Counted from the first letter of the stretch, positions 53,133 through 63,018 are shown. The stretch: DNA of 64,000 nt from Maccoyibacter intestinihominis (GCF_040096355.1 NZ_JBBMEX010000009.1:62001-126000); one strand, 5' to 3'. Notes: generated by a model not told the origin, from the letters alone. A program made the numbers and translations.

Positions 53133-53423
53133 TTATGCCTCGTCTGCTCTAACGCATAAGAAACGAAGAACGTTGTCCATGATACGAACGTTTTCCTCTA
53201 ACTGAGCAGGAACATCTGCGTTTGCATCAAACTGGATGAAATAGTAAAATCCTTCTCTCATCTTCTGAATTTCGTAAGCTAATCTTTTCTTACCCCACTC
53301 ATCAACGTTTGTGATCGTGCCGCCAAGACGTGTAATATAGTCTTTTGCTTTCTCTACGACTGCTGCTCTGGCATCGTCTTCGATTTTTGCGTTCACAACG
53401 AGTGCTAATTCATATTTGTTCAT
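53133..53423 (-). CDS. rpsF: 30S ribosomal protein S6
   Basis: 96 residues: MNKYELALVVNAKIEDDARAAVVEKAKDYITRLGG and WGKKRLAYEIQKMREGFYYFIQFDA, standard S6. AAGGAGG precedes the ATG. A leader of about 75 nt separates promoter and gene; S6-S18 autoregulatory RNAs are common there, but I could not verify one. Confidence 0.97.
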   Translation of the reverse strand: MNKYELALVVNAKIEDDARAAVVEKAKDYITRLGGTITNVDEWGKKRLAYEIQKMREGFYYFIQFDANADVPAQLEENVRIMDNVLRFLCVRADEA

Positions 53424-53501
53424 GTTGCTTTTACCTCCTTTTGGTCTCTGGCCCCCTGTCTCACAAGGAGCAAGGAATTTGATAATATATCACGAAGATA
53501 T

Positions 53502-53530
53502 ATTTTAGCATGGGTTTTTCCAACTTTCAA
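53502..53530 (-). promoter_or_regulatory. Promoter of rpsF-ssb-rpsR
   Basis: TTGAAA (53525-53530), 17 bases, TAAAAT (53502-53507) on the minus strand. Confidence 0.78.
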
Positions 53531-53565
53531 GCATTTTTTGGCATTTTCCCATTTTTCGTGGTTTT

Positions 53566-53757
53566 TTAGGACTTTTTCGTAAGTCCTTTCGTGTTTTTCT
53601 CTACCTGTTTTCTTGCTATCATGATCTGATGTCCGCAGCCTGTGCATTTAAGCCGGAAATCTGCGCCTACTCTTAGGATTTCCCATTCATGGCTTCCACA
53701 CGGATGCTGTTTTTTCAGTTTTACGATATCTCCCACTTCATATTGATATTGATTCAT
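53566..53757 (-). CDS. DUF951 protein
   Basis: 63 residues: VGDIVKLKKQHPCGSHEWEILRVGADFRLKCTGCGHQIMIARKQVEK. The paired PCG and CTGCG cysteines and overall length match DUF951, a small conserved Firmicutes protein often near rpsF. It may bind zinc and nucleic acid. Function unknown. Confidence 0.92.
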   Translation of the reverse strand: MNQYQYEVGDIVKLKKQHPCGSHEWEILRVGADFRLKCTGCGHQIMIARKQVEKNTKGLTKKS

Positions 53758-53783
53758 AGTTTCTCCTGATTTTTCTGGTCGGA

Positions 53784-54497
53784 CTACAATGCGCCAAATA
53801 CTTTTCCTATACTCTCATGGATGATGAGATCCGCCCGGCTGTCCATCGGCGTTGCACTTTTATTGATCAAAACCAGCTTGTTGCCCCTGTAATAATCAAT
53901 CAGTCCTGCCGCCGGATAAACGGCTAAGGATGTACCGCCGATAATCAATATATCGGCATTGCTGATGTATTCAATGGATTTTTGCAACGTCCTGCTGTCT
54001 AATCCCTCTTCATAAAGTACCACATCCGGCTTAATCTTACCACCGCACTCGCAGGTCGGTATGCCTTCTGATTCGAGAATATATCTTGCATCATAGAGCT
54101 TATGACATTTCTGACAATAATTTCTATGTACACTTCCATGCAGCTCTAAGACTTCTTTGCTTCCGGCTTTCTGGTGCAGTCCGTCAATGTTCTGTGTGAT
54201 GACGGCTTTCAGTTTGCCTTTCTGCTCTAACTCTGCTAATTTTTTATGTGCCATATTCGGCTCGGCATCCAGTGCCAGCATTTTATCGCGATAAAAACGG
54301 TAAAATTCCTCCGTATGATACAAATAGAAGGAATGGCTTAAGATCGTTTCCGGCGGATAATCATATTTCTGGTTATACAGACCGTCTACGCTTCTAAAAT
54401 CCGGGATACCGCTCTCGGTCGATACTCCCGCACCGCCAAAAAACACAATATTATCCGAATTTCCCACCAGTTCTTTAAAGCGCTCTATCTCGTTCAT
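53784..54497 (-). CDS. cobB: NAD-dependent protein deacylase (sirtuin)
   Basis: 237 residues. Sirtuin motifs are FFGGAGVSTESGIPDFRS, ITQNIDGLHQKAGS and LHGSVHRNYCQKCHKLYD (catalytic His and first zinc Cys pair), with the second pair at CECGG. It removes acyl groups from lysines using NAD+. The acetyl-CoA synthetase in this window is a classical target elsewhere (inference). GAGGAGG precedes the ATG. Confidence 0.94.
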   Translation of the reverse strand: MNEIERFKELVGNSDNIVFFGGAGVSTESGIPDFRSVDGLYNQKYDYPPETILSHSFYLYHTEEFYRFYRDKMLALDAEPNMAHKKLAELEQKGKLKAVITQNIDGLHQKAGSKEVLELHGSVHRNYCQKCHKLYDARYILESEGIPTCECGGKIKPDVVLYEEGLDSRTLQKSIEYISNADILIIGGTSLAVYPAAGLIDYYRGNKLVLINKSATPMDSRADLIIHESIGKVFGAL

Positions 54498-54707
54498 GTT
54501 ACAGGCCTCCTCGCGTTATTTTTTTATGTTACACTTTTTTATGTTTTATTTTTGCTGTCAGGATTGCTTCTTTCATCAAAATGCTGCCCAGTTCCTTCTC
54601 TCTATCTGCATTATAATATGTATCTTTTCTTTGTACAACCACTATGTTTTTAAACAAAAAAGACACTACCACAGGATTCTCTGATCTCTGCAATAATGCC
54701 CTTCGAG
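54498..54707. other. Intergenic region between sirtuin gene and tRNA
   Basis: AT-rich, with no supported gene. A six-U run on the minus strand at 54656-54661 may mark the end of the tRNA transcript, but no good stem precedes it. No clear sirtuin promoter was identified. Confidence 0.4.
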
Positions 54708-54781
54708 TTGCGGGAGCAAGATTTGAACTTGCGACCTTCGGGTTATGAGCCCGACGAGCTTCCAGACTGCTCCATCCCGCG
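54708..54781 (-). tRNA. tRNA-fMet (initiator, anticodon CAT)
   Basis: A full cloverleaf can be folded. The acceptor is CGCGGGA/TCCCGCA with the unpaired C1-A72 that marks the initiator tRNA. The anticodon stem-loop is TCGGG-CTCATAA-CCCGA with three G-C pairs next to the loop. The T arm is GCAAG-TTCAAAT-CTTGC. The CCA end is not encoded (A73 is followed by CT). Confidence 0.95.
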
Positions 54782-54792
54782 TCAATATAATT

Positions 54793-54821
54793 ATTATAGA
54801 CCTATTTCTTCTAACTGTCAA
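54793..54821 (-). promoter_or_regulatory. Promoter of tRNA-fMet
   Basis: Perfect TTGACA (54816-54821), 17 bases, TATAAT (54793-54798) on the minus strand, 11 bases before the tRNA. Confidence 0.92.
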
Positions 54822-55014
54822 ATTCTATGCAAAAATTTTAGTTTTTATACCTGTTTTGATTAAAGTGTCAAAAAATGGTTCACAACTTAGTGGCTGGCAA
54901 GTTGCCAATCAAAAAATTTTTAGGAAACCGCTTTTTGATACTTTTTCATATCCGGTATCTAAACCGTCCATCTCCAATCCCTTGAAAATGAACGGTTTTA
55001 TATTCCATTACATT

Positions 55015-55542
55015 TTACACCATCATATACGCCAGTACCACACTTGCCACCGTACCGCCTAAAGTTGCCAGCAACGCACCTGCCAGTGTCCAGCGGCTTT
55101 TACTGACCTTGACCGCCATAAAATAGACAGACATCGTATAGAAGATCGTTTCCGTACTGCTCATCATTAAAGATGTCATCGTGCCAATCAGTGAATCTGT
55201 CCCATATTCTTTAAAAATATCCAGCACCAGTCCGGTTGCCGCGGAGGAGGAAAACATCTTTACGACCGTGACCGGAACCAGTTCCGAAGGAAATCCGACC
55301 AGCTCTGTCAACGGTGCGATCAGCTTTGAAATAAAATCCAAAAATCCTGACGCACGAAGAATTCCCACTCCGATCATCAGACCTATCAAAGTCGGCATGA
55401 TCTGAATGACCGTGTGAAATCCGTCTTTTGCCCCGTCGATAAAATCGTCATAGACATTCTGCTTTGCCATCAGTCCGTAACCTACAATGGAAAATATTAA
55501 AAGCGGGATAATGGCATCCGATAAAAACAGTAAGATTTTCAT
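55015..55542 (-). CDS. spmB: Spore maturation protein B
   Basis: 175 residues from ATG 55542, which overlaps the spmA stop (ATGA); the longer open frame upstream is the spmA gene read out of frame. It has several hydrophobic segments and the nucleoside-recognition (Gate) domain pattern: IMPTLIGLMIGVGILRASGFLDF, VKMFSSSAATGLVLDIFKEYGTDS and TSLMMSSTETIFYTMSVYF. Involved in spore core dehydration in Bacillus. Confidence 0.93.
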   Translation of the reverse strand: MKILLFLSDAIIPLLIFSIVGYGLMAKQNVYDDFIDGAKDGFHTVIQIMPTLIGLMIGVGILRASGFLDFISKLIAPLTELVGFPSELVPVTVVKMFSSSAATGLVLDIFKEYGTDSLIGTMTSLMMSSTETIFYTMSVYFMAVKVSKSRWTLAGALLATLGGTVASVVLAYMMV

Positions 55543-56159
55543 ACCTTCTTCACCCTTTCCATCACCCACGCAAAAATAACTCCAACTACAGTCGACACCG
55601 TGGTTGCTAAAATTGCCGCTCCCACAATTCTTGTGGGGTTTGTGGAACCATACTGCGTCCGATAGGCAATAATGTTGATCGGGATCAGTTGAAGCGAGGA
55701 AATATTGACAATTAAAAATGTACACATTTCTGTATTAGCGATGCCTTTTGGCACTCCTCTTTTGCCAAGCACCGGACTTTTTCTTCTTTCATCCTCTAAT
55801 TTTTCAAGCTCCTCCATCGCCTTGATCCCGGCAGGTGTTGCCGCCCAGCCAAGTCCAAAAAAGTTTGCGATCATGTTTGTGGAAATATATTCTCTTGCTT
55901 TATGATCTTTTGGGATAGAAGGAAACAAAAAGGTTAAAAGCGGCTCTAATTTTTTAGAAGCCCCCTCTATCAGTCCTGCCCGCTCCGCAATCTTCATCAG
56001 CCCCACCCAGAAGGACATGACTCCGATCATCGTAATGCAAAGCATTACCGCTTCTTTTGCCGAATCCAGCGCCGCTTCCGTGACACTTGGCAGATTTCCG
56101 GTAAAAGCTGCAAAAATCGTTCCTATGATGATCATAAAGCCCCATAGGTAATTTAACAT
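55539..56159 (-). CDS. spmA: Spore maturation protein A
   Basis: 206 residues from ATG 56159, with AGAGGA upstream; 56195 is an alternative in-frame start. Gate-domain membrane protein with SAKEAVMLCITMIGVMSFWVGLMKIAERAGL and ANFFGLGWAATPAGIKAME. Pair partner of SpmB. Divergent from the DUF885 gene. Confidence 0.93.
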   Translation of the reverse strand: MLNYLWGFMIIIGTIFAAFTGNLPSVTEAALDSAKEAVMLCITMIGVMSFWVGLMKIAERAGLIEGASKKLEPLLTFLFPSIPKDHKAREYISTNMIANFFGLGWAATPAGIKAMEELEKLEDERRKSPVLGKRGVPKGIANTEMCTFLIVNISSLQLIPINIIAYRTQYGSTNPTRIVGAAILATTVSTVVGVIFAWVMERVKKV

Positions 56160-56291
56160 GGATTTTTCCTCTTGCTTTTTTTCTATTCTATGCATACTTT
56201 TGCATTCGATGAAGATTCTGAAAAAGAAGAATAAAATATATAATTCTACGATAAGATATGTTAGAATGAGGTAACTTAAATATAAGAACGG

Positions 56292-58085
56292 ATGGACAAA
56301 ATCATGACATATAGAAAACGTTTTGCTGCTTTGGGAATGAGTCTTGTACTTACGGCTTCTTTTTTTACGGGCTGTAATGTCAAAAAATCTCTTCCTTCCC
56401 TGAAATCCGAAGAAAAAGAATCCGAGATCCAGTCAGAGTTCGACACCTATACCGATGAACTGTTTGAAGAGGAGGTCACTCTGAACACGATCGCCCTGCA
56501 TTATACGCTGGCTGACCCGGCTGCCTATGGGATCAATGATTATGAGATTTCCTTAGGTTCCGTCACGGATGAATCCCTGTCCGAAAGTGTTACCATGTTA
56601 GAAAATATGCGTTCTTCGTTAGACGATTTTTCTTATCCTGCTTTACGGGATGATCAGCAGCTTACCTATGATATTTTAGATGATTACTCTAAGTTAGAAC
56701 TCGATAATGCAAAGCTCTATCTCTACAGCGAGGTTCTCCAGCCAAGTACCGGTACCCATACCCAGCTTCCGGTTCTTCTAGCAGAATATACTTTCCGCTG
56801 CGAGAAAGATGTCACCGATTACTTAGAACTGCTGTCACTGCTTCCTTCTTATTTTGATGAGATCATTCAGTTTGAAAAATCAAAGGCAAATGCCGGACTT
56901 TTTATGTCTAAGCAAAACGCTGACACCGTTATCAGCCAGTGTCAGGATTTTATAGAAAACCCGAAATCCTGCTTTTTGATCGAGACTTTTGATAACCGGA
57001 TCGAATCTCTGTCCACCTTAAGCACAAGTGCCAAGGAGGAATATCGTTCCCAAAACGAAACCTATGTCTTAAAAAAGATTATCCCGGCTTATAAAAATCT
57101 TGCCGCCGCCATAGAAGAACTTAAAGATTCCGGCAGTAACAAAGGCGGTCTTTGCAATTACGAGGACGGAAAAGACTACTATGAATATCTGGTCAGATAC
57201 TCCACCGGCTCATCCGACAGTATCAAGGACTTACAAAAACAGGTCGAACAAAAACGAAAAGAAGATTTGTTGCAGCTTTCCGAACTGCTGACCAAAAATC
57301 CCATTTTGGCAAAGGAGAGCGAATCCTACCAGCTTGATACCAGTGATCCGTCACAGATCCTTGCACAGTTAAAGGAGACGATCAAGAAGGATTTCCCGGA
57401 GGCACCGGATGCGAATTTTACGGTAAAGTATGTGGATGAAGCCTTAGAAGATTATCTGTCTCCTGCTTTTTACTTAACTTCTCCGATCGATGACTATAAA
57501 GAAAATTCTATTTATATTAATGAAGGGTCTCATTATGAAAAAATGAAGCTCTTTACAACCTTAGCACATGAAGGCTTTCCGGGACATCTGTACCAGAACG
57601 TCTTTGCAAATACTTCCGGTCTGCCGTCCGTGCGTCAGCTTTTGAATTACTCCGGCTACACGGAGGGCTGGGCAACCTATGTCGAAATGATTTCCTATCA
57701 GTATGCAGGACTTGATAAGGATCTTGCCAAGGTTCTTCAATTAAACCAGTCCATTCTGCTGAGCCTGTATGCAAGCATGGATATGGGAATCCACTATCAG
57801 GGCTGGGATGCTTCTGATGTTAAGAATTTCCTCTCTGACTATGGCATCAGCAATGCTTCCGCCGCAAATGACACCTATGAATACATCTTAGGTGAACCGG
57901 CAAACTATTTAAAATACTATATCGGGTATCTGAAGTTTTTAGATTTACAGAAATATGCAAAAAAAGCCCTTAGCGAAAATTACACCGACCGGGCATTTCA
58001 TGAGGCTGTCCTTCGGATCGGACCTGCACCGTTTGATATTATAAAAAAATATTTGTTAGATTATATTCCAAAAAGTGGGAAGTGA
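56292..58085 (+). CDS. DUF885 lipoprotein (putative zinc carboxypeptidase-like)
   Basis: 597 residues. The N-terminus has a lipoprotein signal with lipobox LTASFFTGC (Cys28). The C-terminal half carries the DUF885 metal-site signature TLAHEGFPGHLYQN and the downstream SGYTEGWATYVEM. The family is thought to be metallopeptidase-like, anchored outside the membrane. The ATG at 56304 is an alternative start. The 3' end overlaps the terminator of the convergent glycyl radical operon. Confidence 0.9.
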   Translation: MDKIMTYRKRFAALGMSLVLTASFFTGCNVKKSLPSLKSEEKESEIQSEFDTYTDELFEEEVTLNTIALHYTLADPAAYGINDYEISLGSVTDESLSESVTMLENMRSSLDDFSYPALRDDQQLTYDILDDYSKLELDNAKLYLYSEVLQPSTGTHTQLPVLLAEYTFRCEKDVTDYLELLSLLPSYFDEIIQFEKSKANAGLFMSKQNADTVISQCQDFIENPKSCFLIETFDNRIESLSTLSTSAKEEYRSQNETYVLKKIIPAYKNLAAAIEELKDSGSNKGGLCNYEDGKDYYEYLVRYSTGSSDSIKDLQKQVEQKRKEDLLQLSELLTKNPILAKESESYQLDTSDPSQILAQLKETIKKDFPEAPDANFTVKYVDEALEDYLSPAFYLTSPIDDYKENSIYINEGSHYEKMKLFTTLAHEGFPGHLYQNVFANTSGLPSVRQLLNYSGYTEGWATYVEMISYQYAGLDKDLAKVLQLNQSILLSLYASMDMGIHYQGWDASDVKNFLSDYGISNASAANDTYEYILGEPANYLKYYIGYLKFLDLQKYAKKALSENYTDRAFHEAVLRIGPAPFDIIKKYLLDYIPKSGK

Positions 58086-58105
58086 TTAACCGTCACTTCC
58101 CACTT
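58070..58105 (-). terminator. Terminator of the glycyl radical operon
   Basis: A 13-bp perfect stem (58073-58085 with 58093-58105, arm AAGTGGGAAGTGA) with a 7-nt loop, followed on the minus strand by a U run (CTTTTTGG). It overlaps the last codons of the convergent DUF885 gene. Confidence 0.85.
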
Positions 58106-58128
58106 ATCCTGTGGATCTGCAACAACCC

Positions 58129-59022
58129 TCACATGCTTTCAGGAATGCTTTTTAGTTCCCGGATCAGCTCTTCCGGCAATAATCTGTCATCCTTCATTTG
58201 ATATGACATATTCATGTTTTCATATTTTATTTTTCCCAAGCGATGATATGGGAGTAATTCTATCTTTTCTGCCCCAAAATCCCTTAATTTCTTACACATC
58301 CTCTGAATGGTTTCTTTGTCTGCGTTAAAATCAGGAATCAGGGGAATCCGGACTACAACATCTTTTTTGCTGCTTAGAATGTCTGCCAGATTCTCTTCTA
58401 TGATATCCAGATTGCCACCTGTCCACTGGTAAAACTTCTCTTTGTTCCAGTGTTTATAATCACACATTACATAATCCGTTACTTCTAATACTTCCCGGAC
58501 TTGTTCCTTTCCTACACATAAACAGGTCTCTATCGCTGTTGTAATGTTATGTGCATGACAGTATTCAAACAGTGTCCTTATAAATTCTGCATGGAGGAGC
58601 GGCTCTCCGCCGCTCGCTGTGATACCGCCCCTTCCTTTTCCGTAAAAGACAATATCTCTTTTTACTTCTTCCCATATATCTTCTACGCTCATCTCCCTGC
58701 CCATAACAGACAGTGCACCGGAAGGACATATCTGTACACACTTTTTGTCCGTACAATCCATGCATTTTTCATACTCTATTACCTGTTTTTCATTTTCTGT
58801 TATGATTGCCTGCATCGTACATGCTGCAACACATTTTCCACAATGGATGCACTTTATGTTTTCACTATATACAAAAGATTCTGTTCTCCACGATTCAGGA
58901 TTACAGCACCATCTGCAACGCAAAGGACACCCTTTAAAAAATACCGTTGTTCTGATACCCGGTCCGTCATGTATGGAATTTCTCTGAATATTAAATACAT
59001 TTGCTCTCATCGTTTCATCCAT
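58129..59022 (-). CDS. Glycyl-radical enzyme activating protein (radical SAM)
   Basis: 297 residues. The radical SAM motif is FKGCPLRCRWCCNPES (CxxxCxxC). Two inserted ferredoxin clusters follow (CIHCGKCVAAC and CMDCTDKKCVQICPSGAL), as in the larger GRE activases (class with two accessory clusters, such as glycerol dehydratase activase). The N-terminus has NVFNIQRNSIHDGPGIRTTVFFKGC. It installs the glycyl radical in the enzyme encoded 21 bases upstream. Confidence 0.95.
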   Translation of the reverse strand: MDETMRANVFNIQRNSIHDGPGIRTTVFFKGCPLRCRWCCNPESWRTESFVYSENIKCIHCGKCVAACTMQAIITENEKQVIEYEKCMDCTDKKCVQICPSGALSVMGREMSVEDIWEEVKRDIVFYGKGRGGITASGGEPLLHAEFIRTLFEYCHAHNITTAIETCLCVGKEQVREVLEVTDYVMCDYKHWNKEKFYQWTGGNLDIIEENLADILSSKKDVVVRIPLIPDFNADKETIQRMCKKLRDFGAEKIELLPYHRLGKIKYENMNMSYQMKDDRLLPEELIRELKSIPESM

Positions 59023-59043
59023 TTTCTTTCCCCTGTAAAATAT

Positions 59044-61428
59044 TTACAAATCCATTTGTGTTCGCGCAATAATATCTTCCTGTAATTCCTGATTCAAAGA
59101 GGTAAATAATGCATTATAGCCTGCTACCCTTACCATTAAATCCTGATAATTTTCCGGATGCTTCTGTGCATCCCTTAAGGTTTCATTAGAAACTACATTA
59201 TACTGGGAGTGCCAGCAATGAAGATTTCCTGCCGCCTTTAAAATCTGTATGAATTTATCCTCGTCCTCTTCTGTCTTAAGTGTACTTGGATTGATTCGTA
59301 CATTTAACAGTTGTCCTCCCGTGAAAAGTTCTGTATTGAGCGTTCCCACTGACTGGAACATTGCCGTTAAACCTTTTTTCATCGTTCCCGTAGATGGAGA
59401 TATTCCATCTGCTGTCGGCATTCCCTTTTTTCTTCCGTCTGCGGAGGCTCCAACGATTGCACCGGAAGGAATATTGGCAGTTATGGTTACGGTGGAACTG
59501 GTATAGCAGCATCCTATCGGCCCTTTTCCCTCACGAAGGGTCTTATAATGATATATCTGATTTACATAATAGTTTGCCAGCTCATTTGTCAGCTTATCTA
59601 CCTCTTTTTCATCGTTTCCGTATTTCTCTGTCCGCTCTAACAGATATTTCCTAATGACTTTGCCTTTTTCTCCCGCAAAGTCCGTATCTAAGGCTTCTTT
59701 CAGTTCTGCTGCCGTCATTCTCTTTTCATCAAAAACATTTTTCTTAATGGCATAGACTGCATTTCCCACATTTGGGATTCCAACCAGAGTGCCACTAACC
59801 ATATCATAAATGGTACCGCCTTCCTTGATGGCCTTTCCTCTTCCTAAACAATCCTGTACCAGTAAAGAACAAAATGCATCCGGTGTCATCTGGGTCATTG
59901 CCAGTTCATTGACATTATCTGCAATGACATGCAAGCGCATATAATACTCTATCGCTCTCTTATAAGCCTGCTTCAGCTCTTCAATGGAGGTATATTCTTC
60001 TAATGGCTTCATATCGTTAAATACCTGCTTTTGGGATTTTGGGTCTTTTCCTCCATTTAAAACTATTTCAAGAATCTTTAAGAGATTAATCTTGCTCTTT
60101 CCGTTTGCACGATATCCCCATTTTCCCGGAACCTGAACCTCTGTACAACCCATGGTGGAATAATTCAGTGCATCCTCTTTTGTCACGCCTCTTTTCTCTA
60201 ATGCGGCAATAATTGTCTGGTCATTTACAAAGGCAGGCATACCCACTCCCTGTTTTACAATTTTGACCGCTCTTTTCAAGAATGCTTCCGATATGTTTTC
60301 ATGTACTCTGATATATACCGTCGGTTCTGGCAGATGTATTTCGTCTAACATTTCTAAACACAGCCATGACATCTCGTTTACGGCATCGGTTTTATCTGCC
60401 TTTTGTCCTCCTAAGCAGATGTTCTGATAGGTAGGAGAGCCCATCTGCGTTAAAGTATTAGACCAGGAACGCAATTTATTGTTGCTGTATATCTTCAGGT
60501 AAAAGCAGCCAAGCATTTCTTCTGCTTCTTCCATCGTGATTCTGCCTTCCTTTAAATCCTTTTGTAAGAACGGATTCATGTACTGGTCAAACCGTCCAAA
60601 GGAAAGGGAATGTCCATTGGTTTCAATATGCAGAATAACCTGTACAAACCACACACATTGCAATGCCTCAAAAAACGTTTCCGGTGCTCTTTCTAAGAGT
60701 GCCTGACATCTTTCGCTGATTCCTAACAGTTCTTCCTTTCTTGCTGCATCTTTACACTGCTCTGCCTGCTCTTCTGCTAAAATACAGTAACGCTTTATGT
60801 AATCCAGACATCCGTCTATAATCGCCTTGCAGGCACGGTAAAAGGTCAGCTTTTCTAAATCCTGCGGTTTACTTAAATCCAATTCATCTATATGCTTTTG
60901 AATCTTATCTCTCAATCCGGCAAAGCCCAGACGAACTACCATGTCATAATCCGGAACAATATGACCTTCTCCTGTCGAAACATTTCCCTGCCATCCAAGT
61001 ACACCGGTCACACGGTCATCCAACACTTCCTGCGGCTGCATGGCAATAGCTCTGTCTTTTAATGTTTTTCCTTCCCACCACGGAAGAATTTCTCTTAATA
61101 CTTTTTTATTTTCCTCCGTAATAGTGAATTTGTCACTGCTTCTTTTTTCTAAATCATCTAATTCATCCAAAATATATGCAAATGCATATTCCGGGAAGAG
61201 CGGTGCTGCCCGGTTTGAACTTGCCTGATTTCCGGCTAAAAGCTGCTCTTCTTCAATATAGATGGTCATATTTCTTAAAACATCCGCTAATGCCATTGCT
61301 CTTTTTTCAATATTTGGATAGGCATCATATTTCTTATAGGCTTCCGTTACAATCTTTGCTCTCTCGATACAGATTTTGGGAGTTGTGTTCAAAAGTTTAT
61401 CGCGAAGCTTAAAAAAACGCTCTCTCAT
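59044..61428 (-). CDS. Glycyl radical enzyme, dehydratase type (glycerol/diol dehydratase-like)
   Basis: 794 residues. The active-site cysteine motif is MGCTEVQVPGK (Cys428, Glu430), where Cys-x-Glu is typical of the dehydratase/lyase branch, and the glycyl loop is VRVAGYNALF (Gly770). His156 in GEGHIVPDY corresponds in position to the acid-base histidine of glycerol dehydratase. Not pyruvate formate-lyase, which has a Cys-Cys pair. Candidates are glycerol or 1,2-propanediol dehydratase, or an unassigned GRE. No propanediol dehydrogenase, aldehyde dehydrogenase or microcompartment shell gene is adjacent. Confidence 0.9.
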   Translation of the reverse strand: MRERFFKLRDKLLNTTPKICIERAKIVTEAYKKYDAYPNIEKRAMALADVLRNMTIYIEEEQLLAGNQASSNRAAPLFPEYAFAYILDELDDLEKRSSDKFTITEENKKVLREILPWWEGKTLKDRAIAMQPQEVLDDRVTGVLGWQGNVSTGEGHIVPDYDMVVRLGFAGLRDKIQKHIDELDLSKPQDLEKLTFYRACKAIIDGCLDYIKRYCILAEEQAEQCKDAARKEELLGISERCQALLERAPETFFEALQCVWFVQVILHIETNGHSLSFGRFDQYMNPFLQKDLKEGRITMEEAEEMLGCFYLKIYSNNKLRSWSNTLTQMGSPTYQNICLGGQKADKTDAVNEMSWLCLEMLDEIHLPEPTVYIRVHENISEAFLKRAVKIVKQGVGMPAFVNDQTIIAALEKRGVTKEDALNYSTMGCTEVQVPGKWGYRANGKSKINLLKILEIVLNGGKDPKSQKQVFNDMKPLEEYTSIEELKQAYKRAIEYYMRLHVIADNVNELAMTQMTPDAFCSLLVQDCLGRGKAIKEGGTIYDMVSGTLVGIPNVGNAVYAIKKNVFDEKRMTAAELKEALDTDFAGEKGKVIRKYLLERTEKYGNDEKEVDKLTNELANYYVNQIYHYKTLREGKGPIGCCYTSSTVTITANIPSGAIVGASADGRKKGMPTADGISPSTGTMKKGLTAMFQSVGTLNTELFTGGQLLNVRINPSTLKTEEDEDKFIQILKAAGNLHCWHSQYNVVSNETLRDAQKHPENYQDLMVRVAGYNALFTSLNQELQEDIIARTQMDL

Positions 61429-61464
61429 ATCCTTTTCTCCTCCTACTATTTTTTCCTGACCTGA

Positions 61465-62949
61465 TTAGGCTTTTATCCATTTTTTAGAACGTTCTACAGC
61501 ATCTTTCCAATACTCGTAATGTTCTTTCATCTTCTCTTTTTTGATTTCCGGTTTAAATTCGGATTCTATTTTTACCAATCCTTTCACGTCTTCTGAGGAA
61601 ATCAGGTTTGCATATAATGCCACCATATAGGCTGCCCCTAAGGCTGTTGCTTCTAAGGATTCCGGACGCATAATTTCAGCATCACAGTAATCTGCAAGTG
61701 TCTGTGCCAGCAGATTATTCTTTGAAGCACCACCATCAATCTTAATCTCTTTAATTTTAACGCCATTCTCTTCTACAATATTCAAAATATCTTTGATGGA
61801 AAATGCAATTGCTTCTAAGGTTGCTCTTGCAATATGTGCGTCTGTCGTACCTCTGGTGATTCCAATCATCATTCCTCTTGCGAACGGGTCCTGATGAGGT
61901 GCCATCAATCCGCTTAATGCCGGAATGAAGTATACACCGTTTGTATCCGGAACACTGGATGCCAATTTTTCTATATCTTTTGCACTCTCTATAATTTTTA
62001 ATCCATCACGAAGCCACTGTATTGCAGAACCGGTAACCGGGACAAGTCCCTCAACTGCATATGTACACTTTCCGTCTAAGTTCCATGCAATTATAGTATC
62101 TACTCCACCCGGTGATGTCTGGAATTTTGAACCAACGTTAATATTTAAGACGCTGCCGGTACCATTGGTACATTTTACGGTTCCTGCATCAATACATGCC
62201 TCTGCAAATAATGCGGACTGCTGGTCTGCAATCACTCCACGGATTGGAATAGAACCTCCAAAAATAGTAGTTTCTCCATAATCGGAGGATTCTGACTGGA
62301 TGCTCGGGAATACAGATACCGGCACTCCTACATAGTCAAACAATTTCTGATACCACTCCTGCTTTTCAACATCCATACATCCTGTACTAGAAGCATTAGA
62401 AAAGCTGGTTGCATGTACTTTTCCACCGGTCAGCTTCCATACTAGCCAGGTATCGATTGTTCCGAAAAGGACATCTCCTTTTTCGATTTTCTCTTTAATT
62501 CCAGGAATATTGTCAAGATACCATTTCAGGAAAAGCACATTGGTGTGTGGACCAATTACTTTTCCGGTTGTATTTAAAATCTCTTCAAAAAATGGTGTCG
62601 CTTTAATATCCTCACACATTTTTCCCATTCGTGAATCCTGCCATACAAGTGCATGGTGTAACGGCTTTCCTGTATGTTTATCCCAGATTACTGCCGTATT
62701 TCTCTGATTTGTAATACCGATACCAATAATATTTTCTGCTGAGATTCCCTTTTTCTCAATTACATTTTTACACATTTTAACACTTAAATCATAAATTTCT
62801 TCTGCATCATGCTCTACCATATTCTCTGCCGGAGTATGCTGACAGAATTCTTCATATGACTGCTCTGCAATCTGAAATTTTTTATCAAATAAGATAGCTC
62901 TTGTTCCTGTAGTACCCTCATCAATTACTAAAATATAATCTTTTCCCAT
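61465..62949 (-). CDS. FGGY-family kinase, glycerol kinase-like with altered substrate site
   Basis: 494 residues with the two FGGY halves: DYILVIDEGTTGTRAILFD at the start and IKEIKIDGGASKNNLLAQTLADY near the end. Overall it resembles glycerol kinase (LFGTIDTWLVWKLTGGKVHAT; ADQQSALFAE with the catalytic Asp242). However, the glycerol-binding pair Arg-Glu is Arg83-Asn84 here (TNQRNTAVIW), and the usual Tyr at about 135 is His. Trp103 is kept. It may therefore phosphorylate another polyol or sugar. It precedes the GRE gene by 36 bases. Confidence 0.88.
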   Translation of the reverse strand: MGKDYILVIDEGTTGTRAILFDKKFQIAEQSYEEFCQHTPAENMVEHDAEEIYDLSVKMCKNVIEKKGISAENIIGIGITNQRNTAVIWDKHTGKPLHHALVWQDSRMGKMCEDIKATPFFEEILNTTGKVIGPHTNVLFLKWYLDNIPGIKEKIEKGDVLFGTIDTWLVWKLTGGKVHATSFSNASSTGCMDVEKQEWYQKLFDYVGVPVSVFPSIQSESSDYGETTIFGGSIPIRGVIADQQSALFAEACIDAGTVKCTNGTGSVLNINVGSKFQTSPGGVDTIIAWNLDGKCTYAVEGLVPVTGSAIQWLRDGLKIIESAKDIEKLASSVPDTNGVYFIPALSGLMAPHQDPFARGMMIGITRGTTDAHIARATLEAIAFSIKDILNIVEENGVKIKEIKIDGGASKNNLLAQTLADYCDAEIMRPESLEATALGAAYMVALYANLISSEDVKGLVKIESEFKPEIKKEKMKEHYEYWKDAVERSKKWIKA

Positions 62950-63018
62950 AGCATGTCCTTTCTGATGCTTTTCATATGCATCTTGTTACCCGTTTTTGTT
63001 TTTTCTTCTCTGTTGCTT

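Noticed and set aside
53420..53647. 75-aa frame overlapping the DUF951 gene and the rpsF promoter
   Set aside because: It runs out of frame through DUF951 and across the rpsF promoter and leader; composition is not protein-like.
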